Shown: positions 35,691-43,800 of the stretch, piece after piece
Layout: every line of letters starts with the position of its first letter
Position numbering within the stretch: the first letter of the stretch is position 1
From: Thermogemmatispora sp042408735
GTDB lineage: Bacteria; Chloroflexota; Ktedonobacteria; Ktedonobacterales; Ktedonobacteraceae
DNA: 64,000 nucleotides
NCBI RefSeq assembly: GCF_042408735.1
Contig: NZ_JBHOQV010000126.1
Span: 124,001-188,000 of the forward strand
Direction: 5' to 3'
Notes under the pieces: generated by a model
Databases searched by the model: none
What the model was told of the DNA's origin: nothing
Seen by the model: the letters and a program-made list of their open reading frames with translations, nothing else
Program-made: the position numbers and the translations under genes

Positions 35691-36785
35691 TCAGGAGCGC
35701 GGCACCAGTTGCTCCTTAGAGGAGCTGCCTTCGAAGCGCGTCTGCGTGCGCAGATAGGGGCCAACGTTCTCCTTGGTGACGAAGAGCAGACCTGTGTCGG
35801 TGTCGGAAGGCACCATCAGGCCGCCCGAGAGCAGATAGAGAAAGAGCTGAATAACCGGGTAGAAGCCCTGCAGATAGGGCTGCTGATCGATTGTGAAGTC
35901 AAGGTTGCCAGCCTGGATCTCCTGGAGAGTTTTGGTCAGCAGATCGTAGCCGCCGCCATGCACTCCCTTAGCCGCCAGGTTGTACTTCTCCATTACCTGG
36001 GCCACGCCCTGGGTGCTGCCGGCATCAACGGCAAACATGCCTTTGAGATTGGGATGGCCCAGATAGTAGGCTTCGATCCGCGACAGCTCCTCTTCAACCT
36101 GGGCCCCGGTCGCCACCTCCACGAAGTTGATCGGCGCTTTGGAGTCCAGGATGGCCTGCTTGGCTCCGTCGATACGCGGCTGAATGTTGAGCGAGCCAGG
36201 CGTGGCGATAAAGCCTACCACGTCGCCGCTGCCAACCAGGGAGACGATGCGCTGCCCCATGCGGTACCCCGACTGGTAGAGGTCCTGACCGATATAGGCC
36301 AGGCGCCTGTTCTTGCTGCCAGCAGGCGCATCGGCGTTATAGGCCACGACAGGAATGCCGGCGTCAAGAGCGCGGTTGACCGGGTCGTCGAAGGCCGTAG
36401 GGTCGATGATCGAGACGGCGATGCCGTCGGCTTTGGCGGCGATGGCGGCGTTGAAGGCGTCTACCATCTCCTTCACAATGCTGTTGGCTGAGCCGGTCCA
36501 CTGATAGGTGCAGCCAACGAGGGCACAGGCATCCTGGATGCCGTACTGGGTGGGAACGAAGAAGGGGTTGGTGGTGACGTGATTGATGAAGACGAAGTTC
36601 CATTTGGGATGGCTGGGGAAGTTGCCCGCCACTCCCGTGGGCGAACTGCTGGTGGGCTGACCACCACAGGCCGCCAGCGCCGACGCCAGTGTGGCCCCGG
36701 CCCCTCCCGCCAGCGCGGTCTGCAGTAGACGCCGTCGTCTGAGAGGAAGACGCTCGAAATAGGCTGAGAAGCTTGATCCTTCCAC
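35691..36785 (-). CDS. Sugar ABC transporter substrate-binding lipoprotein
   Basis: The 364-residue protein has a twin-arginine-like n-region (LPLRRRRLLQ), a hydrophobic Ala/Gly stretch and a lipobox ending LAAC at about residue 40, so it is exported and lipid-anchored. The mature part is a periplasmic-binding-protein-like fold of the RbsB group: KWNFVFINHVTTNPFF, DGIAVSIIDPTAFDDPVNRALDAGIPVVAYNAD split over two strands, and YIGQDLYQSGYRMG. The GTG start has GGAGG 7 bases upstream. It supplies the ligand to the permease and ATPase downstream. Confidence 0.92.
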   Translation of the reverse strand: MEGSSFSAYFERLPLRRRRLLQTALAGGAGATLASALAACGGQPTSSSPTGVAGNFPSHPKWNFVFINHVTTNPFFVPTQYGIQDACALVGCTYQWTGSANSIVKEMVDAFNAAIAAKADGIAVSIIDPTAFDDPVNRALDAGIPVVAYNADAPAGSKNRRLAYIGQDLYQSGYRMGQRIVSLVGSGDVVGFIATPGSLNIQPRIDGAKQAILDSKAPINFVEVATGAQVEEELSRIEAYYLGHPNLKGMFAVDAGSTQGVAQVMEKYNLAAKGVHGGGYDLLTKTLQEIQAGNLDFTIDQQPYLQGFYPVIQLFLYLLSGGLMVPSDTDTGLLFVTKENVGPYLRTQTRFEGSSSKEQLVPRS

Positions 36786-37106
36786 GGCTGGACCTCCAGT
36801 TCCTTCTAGCTAGTCGCCTGACAGACAGAGCGATTGCCTGGGAAGGCTCACTCCGAGCGAGCGACGAAACTCAGCAAGAAGAGCTTCCTCCTTGCTGCCG
36901 CTTGCTTGTTTTCCTCGCCTCAGTCGCTGTGCTACCTTGCCTGCCTGCGTGCGGTCTGTCTCCCTCCCGCTTCCTTCCAACCTCGCTCGGCGCTCCTACT
37001 CTCCACCTTCATCCATATTCATCGATCTCTCGAATGGGCAGCGATGGCGGGACGACCACGGCTGCTGGGCAGCGTCGAGTCGCCGGCCACTCACTCACTC
37101 GCTCGC
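36786..37106. other. Intergenic region between gntR and binding-protein genes
   Basis: CT-rich on the plus strand, with the period-4 tract of 37089-37115 at its right edge. No clear promoter is seen, so the transporter may be transcribed from the gntR promoter. Confidence 0.4.
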
Positions 37107-37115
37107 TCACTCACC
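37089..37115 (+). repeat. Period-4 tract (CTCA/CTCG) across the gntR stop codon
   Basis: About seven tetranucleotide units, ACTC-ACTC-ACTC-GCTC in register, include the stop codon of the GntR gene on the minus strand. Length change by slippage would alter the C-terminal end of that protein. Confidence 0.65.
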
Positions 37116-37910
37116 TCCTTCTCCTGTCACTGCGGGCGCCTCGCTCTGGCTGTCATAGGGGCAGGCGCTCAGGGAGCGACCTGAGCCAGAGAGCGCGTAG
37201 CCCAAAGCCCGGTGAACATCCTCGGTGGTCAAGACAATGAGGTCGCGCATGGCTTCCTCAGCGGTCAGGCCCTGGCGCAGGCGAATCGCCTCTGCGACCC
37301 GCCGGTGGAGCGGCATCGTGCGCTGATTGGCCCCCGGCAGGCGCGCCGTCACCAGGCGGCTGGCGCGCAGTGGAGCGGCCAGCGTGGCCACGATGCGCTC
37401 TAGCAGCTCGTTGTGGGCTGCGGCGCAGATAGCACTGTGAAAGGCCAGGTCAGCTTCGATGTACGGCTCGGCCTCCTCGACCAGCTCCTCCAGCCGGCCA
37501 CAGGCCTCCTCAATGGTCTCTATCTCTTCGGCAGTGGCGCGCGAGGCCGCCAGCCTCGCCGTCATCGGCTCAAACATGAGGCGTACTTCACAGACCGCCT
37601 CCAGAAAGGCTGGATCAGGTCCGACCTCGTACTGCCAGGTCAGCACCTCAGGATCAAGCAGGTTCCAGTCCGCCCGGGGACGCACACGCGTTCCCGTCCG
37701 TGGGCGCGCCTCGATCAGTCCCTTCTCAGCCAGCACTTTGAGTGCTTCGCGTAAGACCGGACGGCTGACATTGAATTGTTGGCTTAGCTCTGGTTCGCTC
37801 AAGAGGGCATCGCCCGGCTGAAAGTCCTTGCGCATGATGCTTAGCCCTATCTCCCGCACGACCTGCGCAGACAGATTCTGCCGCCTGAGCGAACGGAAGG
37901 TTCTTGCCAT
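37107..37910 (-). CDS. GntR-family regulator with FCD (FadR-C-terminal) domain
   Basis: The 267-residue protein has a winged helix at residues 12-78 (LSEPELSQQFNVSRPVLREALKVLAEKGLIEARP split by a turn). An all-helical FCD domain follows, with metal/ligand positions in DLAFHSAICAAAHN and a later His in MPLHRRVAEAI. FCD regulators usually sense sugar acids or other carboxylates. It sits between the ABC transporter and the divergent enolase-superfamily dehydratase, as DgoR-type regulators do. The palindromes at 37922-37950 overlap its own promoter, so it is probably autoregulated. Confidence 0.9.
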   Translation of the reverse strand: MARTFRSLRRQNLSAQVVREIGLSIMRKDFQPGDALLSEPELSQQFNVSRPVLREALKVLAEKGLIEARPRTGTRVRPRADWNLLDPEVLTWQYEVGPDPAFLEAVCEVRLMFEPMTARLAASRATAEEIETIEEACGRLEELVEEAEPYIEADLAFHSAICAAAHNELLERIVATLAAPLRASRLVTARLPGANQRTMPLHRRVAEAIRLRQGLTAEEAMRDLIVLTTEDVHRALGYALSGSGRSLSACPYDSQSEAPAVTGEGGE

Positions 37911-37921
37911 CTGCCTCCAGA

Positions 37922-37950
37922 ATTGTCATACAATTTAACGGTATGATAAT
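37922..37950. promoter_or_regulatory. GntR/FCD operator region
   Basis: ATTGT-CAT-ACAAT (37922-37934) is a perfect palindrome of the FadR/GntR type (TNGTNNNACNA). It also forms the left arm of a longer repeat, ATTGTCATAC with GTATGATAAT, 9 of 10 pairs, 9-base spacer. It lies between the -10 and the start codon of the GntR gene, within the divergent region. Confidence 0.75.
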
Positions 37951-37971
37951 ATAAGATGCGGTCTCTGTCAA
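37943..37971 (-). promoter_or_regulatory. Promoter of the GntR gene
   Basis: On the minus strand: TTGACA (37971-37966), 17-base spacer, TATCAT (37948-37943). The -10 lies inside the long inverted repeat, so operator binding should block it. Confidence 0.8.
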
Positions 37972-38062
37972 GCTGGGGGCAGGGCAAGGTGAGTTCGCCT
38001 GGGGCGATTGACCGCAGATCAGATCGTTGACACTTTCTCTGGAGGAGCTAGCGGGTACCACC

Positions 38063-39277
38063 ATGAAAATCGTCGATGTCAAAACTCATGTGATGGGGAC
38101 AGCCTGGCGCAATCTGACCTTCGTGCGCGTGATTACCGACGAGGGACTGGAAGGGGTCGGTGAGGTCCGCATGCTCAATCATACTGATGCCCTCTTGGGC
38201 TATCTGGCGGAGGCTGTGCCCAACCATGTGCTCGGCCACGATCCGGGCCACATCGAGGACCTGGTGCAGCGCATGTACCGCAACGACTATGCCCGCGCCG
38301 GCGAGATCGCCATGTCGGCCATTGCGACCATCGAGATCGCCTGCTGGGATATCCTGGGCAAGGCCCTGGGACGCCCGGTCTATCAGTTGCTGGGCGGCCC
38401 GGTCCGCGATCGCATCAAAGCCTATGCCAATGGTTGGTATACGGTCGAGCGCACACCGGAGGAGTTCCATCGGGCAGCCCGGCGCGTGATTGAGCGCGGC
38501 TATCGCGCTTTGAAGCTCGATCCTTTCGGCTCGGGCTTCTACGAGCTGGAGCCGGCAGAGAAGCGCAAGGCGGTCGCTCTGGTAGAGGCGGTGCGCGCTG
38601 CCGTTGGTCCAGATGTGGAGCTGCTGATCGAGATGCATGGGCGCTTTAATCCTGCTACGGCGGTGGAGATGGCGCGCGAGCTGGCCCCTTTCAAGCCGTC
38701 GTGGATAGAGGAGCCGGTCCCGCCAGAAAATCTGGCGGCTCTTAAGAAGGTGGCCGAGCAGGTGACTATTCCGGTCGCTACTGGCGAACGCCTGCATACG
38801 CGCTACGATTTTCGCCAGCTTTTTGAGCTGCAGGCCGCCGATATTATTCAGCCCGATATTACTCACTGCGGCGGGCTGCTGGAGGTGCGCAAGCTGGCCG
38901 CCTGGGCGGAATGCTACTATCTGCTGGTCGCTCCCCACAATGTCGGCGGTCCGGTGTCAACGGCGGCCGCCCTCCATTTGGCCGCTGTGACTCCCAATTT
39001 TAAGATCCAGGAGCACTTCAACGATCTCAACGAGGAGTGGGTCAAGCAGGCTGCCCCAGGTAACCCCGAGGTGATCGACGGCTATTTCTCTCTTCCTCAA
39101 GGGCCAGGCCTGGGAGTGACGCTTGATGAGGCTTTCGTCGCTGCCCATCCGCGCCAGCGCATTTTCTTCAACCTTTTTGCGGAGAACTGGCACCTGCGCC
39201 AGGCGGTGCAGCCGCCAGCCCAGGCGACGGGTCCCGCTACCTCCTCTGACGAGCAGTCGCCGCCACCTTCGGCCTAG
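38063..39277 (+). CDS. Mandelate racemase/enolase-superfamily sugar-acid dehydratase (galactonate dehydratase-like)
   Basis: The 404-residue protein has the enolase-superfamily capping domain then a TIM barrel. Metal-binding positions appear in order: LLIEMHGRF, WIEEPVPP and VATGERLH. The general-base His lies in APHNVGGP. The pattern resembles D-galactonate dehydratase, which turns a sugar acid into a 2-keto-3-deoxy acid; the first ligand segment has Glu where Asp is common. A Pro/Ser-rich tail of about 25 residues ends the protein. The first plausible start is the ATG at 38063; GGAGGAG is 15 bases away, farther than usual. It is divergent from the GntR/ABC module and probably shares its regulation. 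Confidence 0.85.
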   Translation: MKIVDVKTHVMGTAWRNLTFVRVITDEGLEGVGEVRMLNHTDALLGYLAEAVPNHVLGHDPGHIEDLVQRMYRNDYARAGEIAMSAIATIEIACWDILGKALGRPVYQLLGGPVRDRIKAYANGWYTVERTPEEFHRAARRVIERGYRALKLDPFGSGFYELEPAEKRKAVALVEAVRAAVGPDVELLIEMHGRFNPATAVEMARELAPFKPSWIEEPVPPENLAALKKVAEQVTIPVATGERLHTRYDFRQLFELQAADIIQPDITHCGGLLEVRKLAAWAECYYLLVAPHNVGGPVSTAAALHLAAVTPNFKIQEHFNDLNEEWVKQAAPGNPEVIDGYFSLPQGPGLGVTLDEAFVAAHPRQRIFFNLFAENWHLRQAVQPPAQATGPATSSDEQSPPPSA

Positions 39278-39335
39278 GCCAGGAGCCGGCTTGGGGAAGC
39301 TGTGGACCCGTGCCGCGACTTTGTTGGCCCTCGTC

Positions 39336-40073
39336 TTAGATGGGCTGCAGCAGGACGGTCATGAGGAGAGCCGCCCCCGCTCCGGCCAGGGTCCACAGCA
39401 AGGACCAGGGCGCGCCGGGCCGCTGGGCCGCAGGCAGAAGATGGCTGGCTCCCAAATAGAGCAGGAAGCCGCTGAAGAAGCCAAGATAGCGCGGCAGGAG
39501 CGCGGTCGGAAGGCTGATCCAGATGGTTGCCAGGGTCCCCAGCAGAGGTGTGCAGGCAAAGAAGAGCAGCCAGGCGAAGGCCTGCTGGCGGCTGCTGTGG
39601 TTGGCCAGCAAGAGGGCAACGGCGTTGAGTCCCTCCACAAGGTTGTGGAGAATGATGGCCCCGGCCAGGAGCAGCCCGGTGGCCGGGTTGACGACGAAGC
39701 CCAGGCTGATGGTCGCTCCCTCGAGCAGGCGATGGAGGGAGAAGAGCATGACGGAGACGACTCCGAGCAGGGGCCAGGGCGCGCTGGTGGCCGACGCCTG
39801 GCGCTGACTCTCCTGCCAGTGAAGGCTCAGTCTTTCGAGCAGATGGAAAGTAAAGAAGCCACCGGCCAGCGCGGCGAAGGCCGCAAAGCGCTCCTCTGGC
39901 AGGAGCGCCAGCACGCTAAAGAGGCGCGGCAGCCATTGGAAAGCCGCCAGGCCGACAAGGGCCCCAGCCGCAAAGGCCATGACCTGCTGGAGCTGCTCCC
40001 GCTGCCGCAGGGCGACGATTCCCCCTGCACAGGTGGAGCAGAAGGCAATGATAGAGAGTAAGAGCGTGCTCAT
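39336..40073 (-). CDS. ZIP-family metal transporter
   Basis: The 245-residue protein has about eight hydrophobic segments. Two metal-binding helices are visible, SLHRLLEGATISLGF and ILHNLVEGLNAVALLLA, the latter with the HNxxEG signature of ZIP transporters. A His/Gln-rich cytoplasmic loop (ERLSLHWQESQRQ) lies in the middle. ZIP proteins bring zinc, iron or manganese into the cytoplasm. The ATG at 40073 places the first membrane helix at the N-terminus. An in-frame ATG at 40205, with AAAAGGAG four bases upstream, would add 44 polar residues and is a real alternative. Confidence 0.88.
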   Translation of the reverse strand: MSTLLLSIIAFCSTCAGGIVALRQREQLQQVMAFAAGALVGLAAFQWLPRLFSVLALLPEERFAAFAALAGGFFTFHLLERLSLHWQESQRQASATSAPWPLLGVVSVMLFSLHRLLEGATISLGFVVNPATGLLLAGAIILHNLVEGLNAVALLLANHSSRQQAFAWLLFFACTPLLGTLATIWISLPTALLPRYLGFFSGFLLYLGASHLLPAAQRPGAPWSLLWTLAGAGAALLMTVLLQPI

Positions 40074-40526
40074 CCCCAGGTCCTCACTCCTCAACCGGAA
40101 ATAGCCAACTGAGAGATCCGCGCGTTGTGCGGCATTGCCTCCGACAGCACTGGCGGCAGGTCGCCAGGAGATGCTCCCTGGCTCTTTCTCTAACAGTGAT
40201 ATCATATCGCTCCTTTTCAAAGCAATGCATTTCCGATGATCTCGCTCCTAATATAAGCCGCTTGCTTGCCTGCTGACGAGAGAGAGCAAGGAGAGGTCGG
40301 GCCGGACCTGAAGAGACCAGGGTCAGGAATCCAGGGCCGAGATCTGCGAGTAGACGAGGAGGAGAGCAGGGGAGGCAAGAGGGGAAAGTCGGGACAAGCG
40401 TCAGGATCTGAGTGGGTACTTGCCTGCACCGGGCGCCGCAGCGCCCGCTTCCCTACCACCTCCCTACCGCTTCAGGCCAGAGGTCGCTCGCCGAGTTACA
40501 TCGGCGACGAGAGACAGGCCGCCTTT
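40074..40526. other. Intergenic region upstream of the ZIP gene
   Basis: AG-rich on the plus strand. TATATT on the minus strand near 40250 is -10-like but has no good -35. A short palindromic GATATGATATC lies near 40200, by the alternative ZIP start. No gene is supported. Confidence 0.4.
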
Positions 40527-40949
40527 TCAAACGGCGTTAGGGGCACTTAGAAGGGCATCGATGGCCGCTGTCAGGGTCTGGAGCTTAAAGGGCTTCTCGA
40601 CGACCATTGCCCGAGGGGCAATGCTTCTGGCCTGTTCAATCTCACTGGCTGGCGCCGCAGTGCAGAGAATGAGAGGAAGGTTGCGCGTCTGAGGATGGGC
40701 CCGCAGCCGCCGAAGGACGTCTTCGCCGGGTATGTCGGGCATGTAGAGGTCGAGGATGAGTAGATCGATCGGCAGGGGGTCGGGCGTACGCTCCGCCATG
40801 TCTGGGGAGGCCGACCTCTCTGCCAGGAGAGCCTCCAGGCACTCACGTGGATGGCGATAATGCACCACGCGATGACCGGCAAAGTCTAGCAAGGTCGCGC
40901 AAAGCTTCGCGATGCGCGGATTATCTTCCAGCAGGCCAACCTGCGCCAT
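40527..40949 (-). CDS. Single-domain response regulator (CheY-like)
   Basis: The 140-residue receiver has the acidic pair in LLEDN (residues 6-10), the phospho-acceptor Asp in LLILDLYMPDIPG near residue 67, a Thr/Ala switch region (LILCTAAPAS) and the conserved Lys in VVEKPFKLQTL. A loop of about 15 extra residues (LAERSASPDMAERTPDP) follows helix 2. There is no output domain and no histidine kinase nearby, so it takes its phosphate from a kinase elsewhere and acts by protein contact. GAGAAGG lies 7 bases before the ATG. Confidence 0.92.
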   Translation of the reverse strand: MAQVGLLEDNPRIAKLCATLLDFAGHRVVHYRHPRECLEALLAERSASPDMAERTPDPLPIDLLILDLYMPDIPGEDVLRRLRAHPQTRNLPLILCTAAPASEIEQARSIAPRAMVVEKPFKLQTLTAAIDALLSAPNAV

Positions 40950-41070
40950 ATTGCTACCTTCTCGCTTACGAAAGCAGACCTGTTGCCTGTTCTTTCAGAC
41001 AGAAAGGGTGACAGACAACGTCCTGCAAATCTGGTGATGGTTCTCCTTTGCTTAACACATCCCGTTCAAG

Positions 41071-41100
41071 ATTGTAGTGTTCTTGATAGACGCATGTCAA
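41071..41100 (-). promoter_or_regulatory. Promoter of the response regulator gene
   Basis: Minus strand: perfect TTGACA (41100-41095), 18-base spacer, TACAAT (41076-41071). The predicted leader is about 115 bases. Confidence 0.82.
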
Positions 41101-41146
41101 GATAGTGTTGCGCCTGCGAAGGGTGCAAGCTATGTCTTGCGTCGCC

Positions 41147-41175
41147 TCGACGGGCCGCCGTCAATGCTGTACAAT
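41147..41175 (+). promoter_or_regulatory. Candidate promoter of the small membrane protein gene
   Basis: TCGACG (41147-41152), 17-base spacer, TACAAT (41170-41175). The same TCGACG -35 variant appears before the zinc-ribbon gene at 60948. Confidence 0.55.
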
Positions 41176-41431
41176 GCCTTCAGATAAGAAGGAGAAAGGC
41201 AGCCTGTGTGGCGAGGCCGCCGCTCTGCCGCTCTGATGCGCCGCTTCCAGATCGTCCATTCCATCGCACAGGCCAGCGATCTGCCTCCGGGGTCTGGACT
41301 TCCTCCTACCAGGCTGGTCGGGCGCGCTTCTGCCCGGCCCGCCAGGATCCGCTTCGCCGCGGCGCCATCGGGGCCAACTAGTACACAAGCCAAGCAAAGC
41401 AATCAGGACGCAAGGTCTGACAAAGGAACCT

Positions 41432-41896
41432 ATGAGCGAGAGCGAACAGGAACAGGGTAAAACACTCCCCGTCAGCGTGGTCCGCTTCGGTCTGGGCAAG
41501 GAGATCCAGCTCTATCCAGAGGAGCTGGCGGTGGTGAAGCGCGAGGAGGGCGAGGAGACACGCATCCCCCTGGCCGAGATCCAGCGTTTGATCTTGATGC
41601 CGGGCGATCCGAATCCCGCCAGGCTGATCCTGCTGGCTGATCTTGACGAGCATGAGACGGTGATGCTGGCCGAGGGAATGAGCAATGTACGCGATTTCCG
41701 CGCAATGCTCCCACGCCTGCGCGAGCTGGCGCCGCATATTCAATTCGATCCCCCAGATATGGAGGAGCAGCTTCGCCAGGCGCTCAATACGCGCCGCGCC
41801 TGGACTTTGACCTGCTATGGCGCTATTCTCCTGGTCTGCATCTTACTCTACGCGATTTATTTGTTGGTGGCCTATATCGGCAGTCATCACCCATGA
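41432..41896 (+). CDS. Conserved-type hypothetical protein with C-terminal membrane anchor
   Basis: The 154-residue protein has a beta-rich N-terminal part (VSVVRFGLGKEIQLYPEELAVV, then IPLAEIQRLILMPGDP split by a turn) reminiscent of PH-like membrane-associated domains. A short helix and one transmembrane segment near residues 127-149 follow. It would expose its domain to the cytoplasm with the tail in the membrane. I do not recognise a named family. AAAGGAA precedes the ATG and the plus promoter at 41147 supports expression. Confidence 0.7.
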   Translation: MSESEQEQGKTLPVSVVRFGLGKEIQLYPEELAVVKREEGEETRIPLAEIQRLILMPGDPNPARLILLADLDEHETVMLAEGMSNVRDFRAMLPRLRELAPHIQFDPPDMEEQLRQALNTRRAWTLTCYGAILLVCILLYAIYLLVAYIGSHHP

Positions 41897-41977
41897 GGAG
41901 AGCAGATCGACCACCGCAGCGGCTCTCGCCAGGCCCGCCAGCAGAGCCGGCAGGGGAGAGCCTCGCGCTGCCGACCG

Positions 41978-43336
41978 CTAGCGCTGCTCAGAGGGCGACT
42001 CCCCTCCTTGCCGATGCGGGGGTACGGCCGGCGGCAGGCGCTGCCCGGCCTCCCGCTCTTGGGCGGAAGGCCGCCCGTTCTGCCCCGCCGGGGGCGGGGA
42101 GACTCTGAGCAGCCCGCGCCGGTGACGGCGGTTGCTGCGCGTGAGCCAATAGAGCAGGGCGAAAAAGACTGCCGCCAGAAGCAGAGGAATAAGGCCGTTG
42201 CTGTTCCAACCGCCGCTACTGCCGGGGAAGACGTAGACGTCATCGACGGCGGCGTAGAGCTGGCTGTAGTCGCTAGCCCCCAGGGCCAGGGCATAGACCT
42301 GGCGATTCTTGGGCAGACCGCCGCTGCCGATGACCGCGCTCCAGACCTGTCCGCTGTCGTTGCTGCGCAGGACGCCGATGCTGGTGCCCAGGTAGAGGGT
42401 GGTTGGCGTGCGAAAGTCGATCAGGATAGCGCGCACGCTGAGGCGCGCCAGGCCCTCTTTGTTGCGCTGCCAGCTTGCCCCATTGTCGTGAGAGAGAAAG
42501 ATACCCTGATCGGTACCGGCAAAGACCAGGTTCGGCTCGCCCCCGCTGAGGGCCGCCGGGCGTACACGGTAGACGGTGATGCCCGCTGGCAGGCCACGGC
42601 TGACAGCCTGCCAGCTCCGCCCATCATCGTCGGAGCGGTAGATGCCGCCGACAGTGGCCGCCCAGAGTCGCCCCTGATCGCTCACGTCGACCAGGTCATT
42701 GATCGGCTGGCCCGCCGGGAGGCCCCGATTGGCAGCCTGCCAGTGCTCCCCCCCATCGCTGCTTACAAAGACCCCATGACGGGCCGTACCAACGTAGAGG
42801 AGGCTAGCCCGCTCCAGATCAACGGCCAGGGCCGTGCAACTGTCGGCTGGGAGGCCCCGACTGGCAGCCTGCCAGTGCTCCCCCCCATCGCTGCTTACAA
42901 AGACCCCGCGATCGCTGGCGGCATAGAGACGACGTTCGCTGGCGTCAAAGCTGAGGGCATTCACCGCCAGCGGCAGAGGCAGACCGCGGTTACGCGCCTG
43001 CCAGTGCTGACCGGCGTCGTTGCTGGCAAAGATCCCCGCCTGGGCGTCACCGGCATAGAGCTGAAGCGGGTTGGCGGGGTTTACCACTAAGACCCGGATA
43101 TGTTCCTGCTGCAGGCCGGTGGATTCCCAGGCCCCCCCAGCCAGAATGCCGCTGCTGGGAGCACAGGCCGCCAGGAGCGAGAGGAGCGCTCCCACGATGA
43201 GCATCCAGAGCAGGCCAGGGGCACGCCATGAGGGCCAGCGCCGCCAATGGCTAGAGCAGAGCGCTTGCTGCCGCAGCCTTTTACGAGCGGCGGCGGATGA
43301 CCCGCTGGACGTAGATAACGGTCTCGTGAATCTCAT
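41978..43336 (-). CDS. BNR/Ycf48-like repeat lipoprotein with C-terminal membrane segment
   Basis: The 452-residue protein has an Arg-rich n-region, a hydrophobic segment (MLIVGALLSLLAAC) with lipobox, then six to seven repeats of about 44 residues carrying the BNR signature (SSDGGEHWQAASRGLP, SNDAGQHWQARNRGLP, SDDDGRSWQAVSRGLP). They should fold as a beta-propeller as in sialidases, sortilin and Ycf48. A transmembrane helix follows near residue 390 (LIPLLLAAVFFALLYWL) and a basic, Pro-rich tail. The ATG at 43336 overlaps the end of the zinc-ribbon gene by 56 bases; an ATG at 43204 would start inside the signal peptide. No catalytic residues for sialidase were seen; binding is the likely role. 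Confidence 0.8.
   Translation of the reverse strand: MRFTRPLSTSSGSSAAARKRLRQQALCSSHWRRWPSWRAPGLLWMLIVGALLSLLAACAPSSGILAGGAWESTGLQQEHIRVLVVNPANPLQLYAGDAQAGIFASNDAGQHWQARNRGLPLPLAVNALSFDASERRLYAASDRGVFVSSDGGEHWQAASRGLPADSCTALAVDLERASLLYVGTARHGVFVSSDGGEHWQAANRGLPAGQPINDLVDVSDQGRLWAATVGGIYRSDDDGRSWQAVSRGLPAGITVYRVRPAALSGGEPNLVFAGTDQGIFLSHDNGASWQRNKEGLARLSVRAILIDFRTPTTLYLGTSIGVLRSNDSGQVWSAVIGSGGLPKNRQVYALALGASDYSQLYAAVDDVYVFPGSSGGWNSNGLIPLLLAAVFFALLYWLTRSNRRHRRGLLRVSPPPAGQNGRPSAQEREAGQRLPPAVPPHRQGGESPSEQR
42717..42907. repeat. Two 59-bp near-identical copies within the BNR gene
   Basis: Bases 42717-42775 and 42849-42907 differ at one position and are offset by 132 bases, exactly 44 codons, the length of one propeller blade. 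The DNA-level identity, far above that of the other blades, indicates a recent duplication or gene conversion. Confidence 0.85.
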
Positions 43337-43694
43337 AGCCCCGTGGCAACTTGGGCGCCTTCGCGGATGACAGCGGCTCCAGCGGCTTCAGATGACTGAG
43401 CAGCGGCAGCGCCTGGGCTGCCTGGCGTCCGGCACCCGCAGAGCGCGCTAGCAGCGAAGTCAGGCGCCTCCGTAGCAGCTCCAGGCCTACCCCTACCGCC
43501 AAGGCTCCTACCCCGGCGGCCACCCCCTGGACTGGACCGCGCAGAGCCGCCGGCCATTGCAGCCGGCGCGGCTCCAGGGCAGGCCGCGGCCTGGTCACCA
43601 GGCTGCGCGAGACCGGGATCACCAGTTCAGCTCCACAGACCGGACACCGCTGGTCCTCCGGAGCGCAACTGGCTTGACATTCAGGACAGACCAT
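43281..43694 (-). CDS. Zinc-ribbon protein of unknown function
   Basis: The 137-residue protein starts with a zinc ribbon (CPEC at residues 3-6, CPVC at 17-20), then a basic linker, an Ala/Gly/Val-rich stretch near residues 55-75 that could be a weak membrane helix, and a C-terminal part ending YEIHETVIYVQRVIRRRS. It overlaps the start of the BNR lipoprotein gene, so both are probably co-transcribed and act together. I do not recognise the family. This ribbon architecture recurs at 53383 and 61050. Confidence 0.7.
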   Translation of the reverse strand: MVCPECQASCAPEDQRCPVCGAELVIPVSRSLVTRPRPALEPRRLQWPAALRGPVQGVAAGVGALAVGVGLELLRRRLTSLLARSAGAGRQAAQALPLLSHLKPLEPLSSAKAPKLPRGYEIHETVIYVQRVIRRRS

Positions 43695-43800
43695 TGCTCT
43701 CCTCCCTTACGCTTACGTCCTTCATGTTCGTCATGTTCGCTTGACTCCCAGGTACAGAAATAGAACGGGCCGAGGCAGAGCCTGGTTTCGTTCCCCCGCC

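Larger units (their letters stand above)
40950..41431. other. Divergent intergenic region with two promoters
   Basis: Holds the divergent promoters at 41071-41100 (minus) and 41147-41175 (plus), and a plus-strand leader of about 250 bases. An Arg-rich 84-codon frame from a GTG at 41206 has a purine-rich site in front but overlaps the next gene and resembles nothing, so I do not call it. Confidence 0.55.

Noticed and set aside
41206..41460. Plus-strand 84-codon Arg-rich frame with a purine-rich upstream site
   Set aside because: It overlaps the next gene in another frame, has biased composition and no recognisable motif; it fits a leader better than a gene.
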